From positions 1 to 64,000 of the forward strand of contig JAULBX010010656.1 in NCBI GenBank assembly GCA_032358255.1: 64,000 nt of DNA, given 5' to 3'. The first letter of the stretch is position 1. Each line of letters begins with the position of its first letter. This DNA is from Heterotrichella gracilis. Lineage: Eukaryota > Sar > Xanthophyceae > Tribonematales > Xanthonemataceae. Shown piece after piece: positions 59,801-64,000 of the stretch. Below the pieces are notes generated by a model. The model worked only from the letters and a program-made list of their open reading frames with translations. It was not told the origin of the DNA and searched no databases. The position numbers and the translations under genes are program-made.

Positions 59801-62800
59801 CTGCAAGTGAGTGCTCAAATTTGAGTTTAGAGAGCACCATAATTACATAAAGCAGGAGCATTGCAGGCCAGAGAAAGGAAGACGGAGGCTTTTGCCCTGG
59901 CTGCCCTCATAATTTCTTCGTACTTATTTATTCCTATATTCATTCATTTATTTATTTATTTATTTATTTATTTATTTGTTTATTTGTTTATTGATTCATC
60001 GTACTCAGGTTACTCAGGCTAACATACAGCGTTCGTTCTTATTGTACAGGCAGATTGCCGCCAGTGGCGCATGTGCTCAGTGCAATCAGGGCTACATGAT
60101 GTACCAACCGAAGCTTGCACCAGAAAGGACCATAAACGGGGCAACGTACAGCCTGCCACTCAATCTGGCCAACACGCAGTGCAGGAGCTGTGCAAGCTAT
60201 GGGAGGTAGGCAGGACTTGATGCAAGTTCAACAGGTTGCATGCGCACAGTCCATCCGCAAGCGATGCACAACCCCATACGAGGGTTGCGTAATGAAATGT
60301 TGCTGTAAGCTGTTGTGTGATGGGGGTGCGTCGACAAAATACCAACAACTGCTTTTAGCTTTCTACTGCTCTTTCTCTTCTATTTCTATGGCATTTCTGT
60401 ATGTATTTCTGTTCTATTTCTATGCTATTCTGTTCATATTTCTGTTATATTTCTATGCCATTTCTGTATCTATTTCTGTTCTATTGCTGTGTACTCCTAT
60501 TTCCCTCATTTCTCCTATTTCTTCTATTTCCCTCATTTCTCCTATTCCCGCTATTCCCCTCATTTCTCCTATTTCTCCTATTTCCCTCATTTCTGCTATT
60601 TCTGCTATTTCTCCCATTTCTCCTATTTCTGCTATTTCCCTCCTTTCTCCTATTTCCCTCATTTCTCCTATTTCTCCTATTTCCCCTATTTTCCCTATTT
60701 CCCTCATATCTCCTATTTCTGCTATTTCCCTCATTTCTCCTATTTCTCCTATTTCTGCTATTTCTCTTATTTATGCTATTTCTCCTATTTCTGCTATTTC
60801 CCTCATTTCTGCTATTTCTCTCATTTCTGCTATTTCTCCTATTTCTGCTATTTCCCTCATTTCTCCTATTTCTCCTATTTTTCCTATTTCCCTCATTTCT
60901 CCTATTTCTGCTATTTCCCTCATTTCTCCTATTTCTCCTATTTCCCTCATTTCTGCTATTTCTGCTATTTCTCCTATTTCTGCTATTTCCCTCCTTTCTC
61001 CTATTTCCCTCCTTTCTCCTATTTCTGCTATTTCCCCTATTTCCCTCATATCTCCTATTTCTGCTATTTCCCTCATATCTCCTATTTCTCCTATTTCCCT
61101 TATTTCTCCTATTTCTCCTATTTCTGCTATTTCTCTTATTTCTGCTATTTCTCCTATTTCTGCTATTTTTGCTATTTCCCTCATTTCTGCTATTTCTCCT
61201 ATTTCCCTTATTTCTCCTATTTCTGCTATTTCCCTCATTTCTCCTATTTCTGCTGTTTCTGCTATTTCCCTTTTTTCTCCTATTTCTGCTTTTTCTGCTT
61301 TTTCCCTTATTTCTCCTATTTCCCCTATTTCTGCTATTTCCCTCATTTCTGCTATTTTCCCTATTTCCCTCATTTCTCCTATTTCTGCTATTTCTGCTAT
61401 TTCTCCTATTTCTGCTATTTCTTCTATTTCCCTCATTTCTTCTATTTCTCCTATTTCTGCTATTTCCTCTATTTCTCGTAACATGGCAGGTTTTTTGTTT
61501 TTTTTCCGTTTTGTTCTTGAAGGCATCGGAACCCCGCAAGTAACGTCGTACGCATGTATCTCGAGACGACGTCGACAGGCATGAGAACTTGTAGTGGTCC
61601 GTGATGTACCGTAACAGTTTCGATCGACGATGAGATCCGTAACATGTGAACGCAAACTAGACAGAGAGACGAACGTCCGATGAGTCTGAACGATCTGTGC
61701 TACGAGCATACAGGTTGCGAGGCCGATGTACAACGGAATGCAACGACTGAACCCCTAAATGCGAGGATCGGGAGTTTTGAGAAATAGGAGAAATAGGAGA
61801 AATAGAAGAAATAGGAGAAATAGCAGAAATAGGGCCCGGGAGGGAAAATAGAGAAATGATAGAAATGACAGAAAGTGGAGAAATAGGAGAAATAGGGGAA
61901 ATAACAGAAATAGGGTTTTAGGAGAAATGGAAACAAGAGAAATAGAAATAAGAGAAAGCAGGAATATTTATAGACCCTGTTTCAGAAAGCAGGAAACATG
62001 CGAAATATTTCTTAGTATTTCTACACGTTCTATTTCTTAGAAATATGGCTATATTTCACAGTTGCATTTCCACCTCTATTTCTATGCTATTTCTCCTTAT
62101 TTCAGAAATACAAAAGTATTCCTTGGTAGTTTGTGGGTTTGTCAGTAGTGTCCAGCCCCTTTATACTATGTCTTGAAGCTGGCATCATGCAGTGTTTGCC
62201 CTTGTGCCATGCTGCATTGCAGGATGGACAGTAGTGCTGTCACAATGCATGTGGTTGGTGATTGGTGATTTTAAATTGGTTCCCATCCATTGTCAACTGC
62301 AAATGCTGTGGTACTGGACGTTCCAGGTTCAAATTTTATACGCCTGCCAGTGTGGTCAACCTGGTTTCTGCCCCCTGGCAATTTTATGATCCTTGTGTGA
62401 GATTGCCACAGGTGCGCTAGTTGCGACCCTGCCAAAGGCTGCACCTCCTGCCCCAAGAATTTCCTGCTGGTGCGCGACCTCAACTGTACCCTAGGGTCCC
62501 AGGTCTGCCGCAGCTGCCAGGAGGTGCTGGGGTGCAAGGAGTGCAATGGAAAAATAGGATGCACCGGCACTTGTCCAGGTGAGAAGAGGATGCTGATCAT
62601 GATTGCAAAGAGTTTTAGCAGTATGATTTGTGTAAAATGTATCCAATTATGATCCCATTTATCGTAATCGCTTGTTCCAACAAGGGGACAGTGTGTCACC
62701 CCATAGGGCCAACAGTGTCACTTCCACTCAGTGGTGGAGGCTTGGTGCAAGCACATGCAGATATACTATTTGACCGTGTAGGGACTGCACAGCCATATTT

Positions 62801-64000
62801 GCCTGGCTCTCGATTCCTGGCAGCAAAACAGTGGTGACTTACGATGTAGATGAGGTTGAGCTGCACTATAATTAACAAGCCTTCACCACGTGGTTCTTTC
62901 TTTGCAGGCAGCACCTTGCTAGCCACTGCCAGCAAGACTGACCAGGACTACCCCTCACTGGCTGGCCTGAAGGCATGTGTGCCCTTTGACAAGCGCCTGT
63001 GCGCAACCATCGATCCAGTAAAAGGCTGCACCACATGCAAGGTGGCTGGCGTTCTATCAACCTACTACAATTCCCCCACAACCTACATCTCTGCCTTCCA
63101 AAACACTTTTCAACGCACGTGCGAGGGCTGTGATCGTACTGTCTGTGCAATGTGCGCCAACGGAGGCAGCTGCCTCACTTGCGTTGAGGGCTCCTACATG
63201 CAGCCTGACATGGACGGGGGGCCTTACTGCAACGGCTGTGGAGCGGTGAGTGGTGTTTATAACTTGTACACATGGGAAAGCAAGCACATTATGCGCCATA
63301 ATCAGGTGCCATACTTACTCATGCCTGCCTGAATCATATGAATGTTGCTAAACTATTGTAATCCCTTCCAACTCATTAATTTTGGAGGGAATTTGATACT
63401 TTAATATATTTTCTCGAGTTCTTTCACCTAGCTACGCATCCTTTTTCATGGGGATTAAGCTGCTATGCTGCCTAAGAATTCAGGACATACAATGACATCT
63501 GCAACGGACATGCAAATGCCAAACCAGGCAGCCCACATCGTTGCTGACACCTAATCGCCACTGTGTGCATGTGCAGTTTGGCCCTGGCTGCGAGGCCTGC
63601 AATGTTGATGATGGCTGCACGTCAGTGACACCCAATGCCCGTAGTAAGGGGTACTACAAGTTCAAAGATGATGGTAATCGACTCGAAGTGCTAGGGTGTC
63701 CCTCCCATTGTGCCAAGTGCGAGGACAACAAGGGATGCACAGCCTGCAAGCCAGGATACCTCTTCCGCGGCGGCGTTGATCAATACACCAATGCTGCTAA
63801 TGGGGAGTGCATTGCTGTGTCCAGCCTCAAATGCGCCAAGTCAGATGCCAAGGGGTGCACGTCATGCAAGGAAGGATACTTTGTAAAAAAGGTGCGTGGC
63901 ATGCCGTGCCAGTGGTGTCATGTTTCCATGATGGTAGACCAGGGATTAAGACCTGCAAAAAGGGTGGCAACCCGCCTGTGCATTTAAAAGGCATAATTTC
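56869..64000 (+). CDS. Gene G: secreted cysteine-rich repeat protein, 3' end outside the window
   Basis: Ten exons are visible: 56869-56923, 57408-57570, 57882-58006, 58680-58859, 59247-59351, 59632-59806, 60050-60205, 62412-62578, 62908-63245 and 63577-63891. They give 593 codons in continuous frame, and exons 11 to 14 should follow. The usual start ATGACAGC has become GTGACAGC. An in-frame ATG two codons earlier gives MQHVTAGWRSSIDTPLVAG, joined to LLLLLVVCQA, so the signal peptide survives. Exon 9 lacks the usual ANSF start and begins GSTLLATASKTDQ. Exon 10 has an inserted NARSKG. Intron 7 is 2.2 kb, against 322-698 nt in the other genes, because of a minisatellite. It pairs head-to-head with F. 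Confidence 0.85.
59940..59992 (+). repeat. TTTA microsatellite in gene G intron 6
   Basis: About ten tandem TTTA/TTTG units, ending 58 bp before exon 7. Confidence 0.75.
60360..61486 (+). repeat. Pyrimidine-rich 9-bp minisatellite in gene G intron 7
   Basis: More than 110 tandem 9-mers of mainly three kinds: ATTTCTCCT, ATTTCTGCT and ATTTCCCTC. The left end (60360-60490) is a looser mix of ATTTCTATG/TATTTCTGTT-type units, so the array grades from degenerate to regular. The coding strand has almost no G apart from the CTGCT variants. The 9-bp period has no stop in most frames, which produces long spurious reading frames of SPISAISLI or LFPSFLLFL type. It lies wholly within the 60206-62411 intron. 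Confidence 0.92.
61774..62110 (-). repeat. Opposite-strand block of the same 9-bp minisatellite
   Basis: GAGAAATAG-type units (61774-61960) are the reverse complement of the main array unit, followed by mixed ATTTC/GAAAT segments to about 62110. They could fold against the main array, about 290 bp away. They are interrupted by a GGGCCCGGGAGGG segment at about 61829. Confidence 0.8.

Noticed and set aside
60360-61486. CRISPR-like or satellite centromere array
   Set aside because: Units are 9 bp and contiguous with no spacers, and the array sits in a single intron of a eukaryotic gene.
60190-61584. A 464-codon frame on the + strand (and similar long frames on both strands) over the 9-bp array
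   Set aside because: The repeat unit is a multiple of three and has no stop in most frames, so long frames arise automatically. The stretch lies inside a well-supported intron of gene G, and the exon 7 frame stops at once if read through (60207-60209).
6008-64000. Calling the family variant surface proteins of the Giardia type because of many C-x2-C motifs
   Set aside because: Those genes are intron-poor and end in a membrane segment with a short conserved tail. These genes have 13 introns and no anchor, so only the cysteine rhythm is shared.

Overview
This is eukaryotic nuclear DNA. The genes are split by many GT...AG introns, intergenic spacers are short, and short interstitial runs of the plant-type telomere unit (TTTAGGG/CCCTAAA) are scattered through it. 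That unit occurs in green algae and plants, and also in apicomplexans, dinoflagellates and oomycetes. A green alga or another protist is my best guess. TAA and TAG both end reading frames, so this is not a ciliate code. The species cannot be named from the window.

Layout. 1-255: the 3' end of a GC-rich gene entering from the left. 1285-4374: a small gene with a mitochondrial-type presequence exon followed by at least five tandem copies of one ~80-codon exon. Only the first copies are intact, and one extra copy is inverted. 6008-64000: an array of seven paralogous genes, called A to G here, that fills nearly all the rest. Orientations are A(-) B(+) C(-) D(+) E(-) F(-) G(+), so A/B, C/D and F/G are head-to-head pairs, B/C and D/E are tail-to-tail, and E/F are tandem. 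G runs off the right edge.

Genes A to G share one architecture, which I reconstructed exon by exon. There are 14 coding exons with the same intron phases in every copy. The first exon is a 40-55 nt start exon (usually ATGACAGC...) that is spliced in phase 1 into an exon encoding the hydrophobic signal-peptide core. Twelve cysteine-rich exons of the C-x2-C...G-C-x2-C type (growth-factor-receptor/furin-like pattern) follow. The products are about 830-900 aa, roughly 11 percent cysteine, with no transmembrane segment or GPI tail visible. They look like secreted or extracellular proteins. B, D, E and F are intact, and G is intact as far as it goes. A has a premature TAG close to the C-terminus. 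C has a stop and a one-base deletion in exon 3.

The three divergent spacers share conserved blocks around TGACGTCTC and GCCGCGG, which suggests bidirectional promoters. Introns hold the other oddities: telomere-like repeats fused to duplicated exon fragments, several near-perfect palindromes, a dispersed element shared by B and D, and a ~1.1 kb 9-bp pyrimidine minisatellite in G intron 7 with an opposite-strand block beside it. The array looks like a rapidly duplicating family whose cysteine framework is constant while the loops vary.
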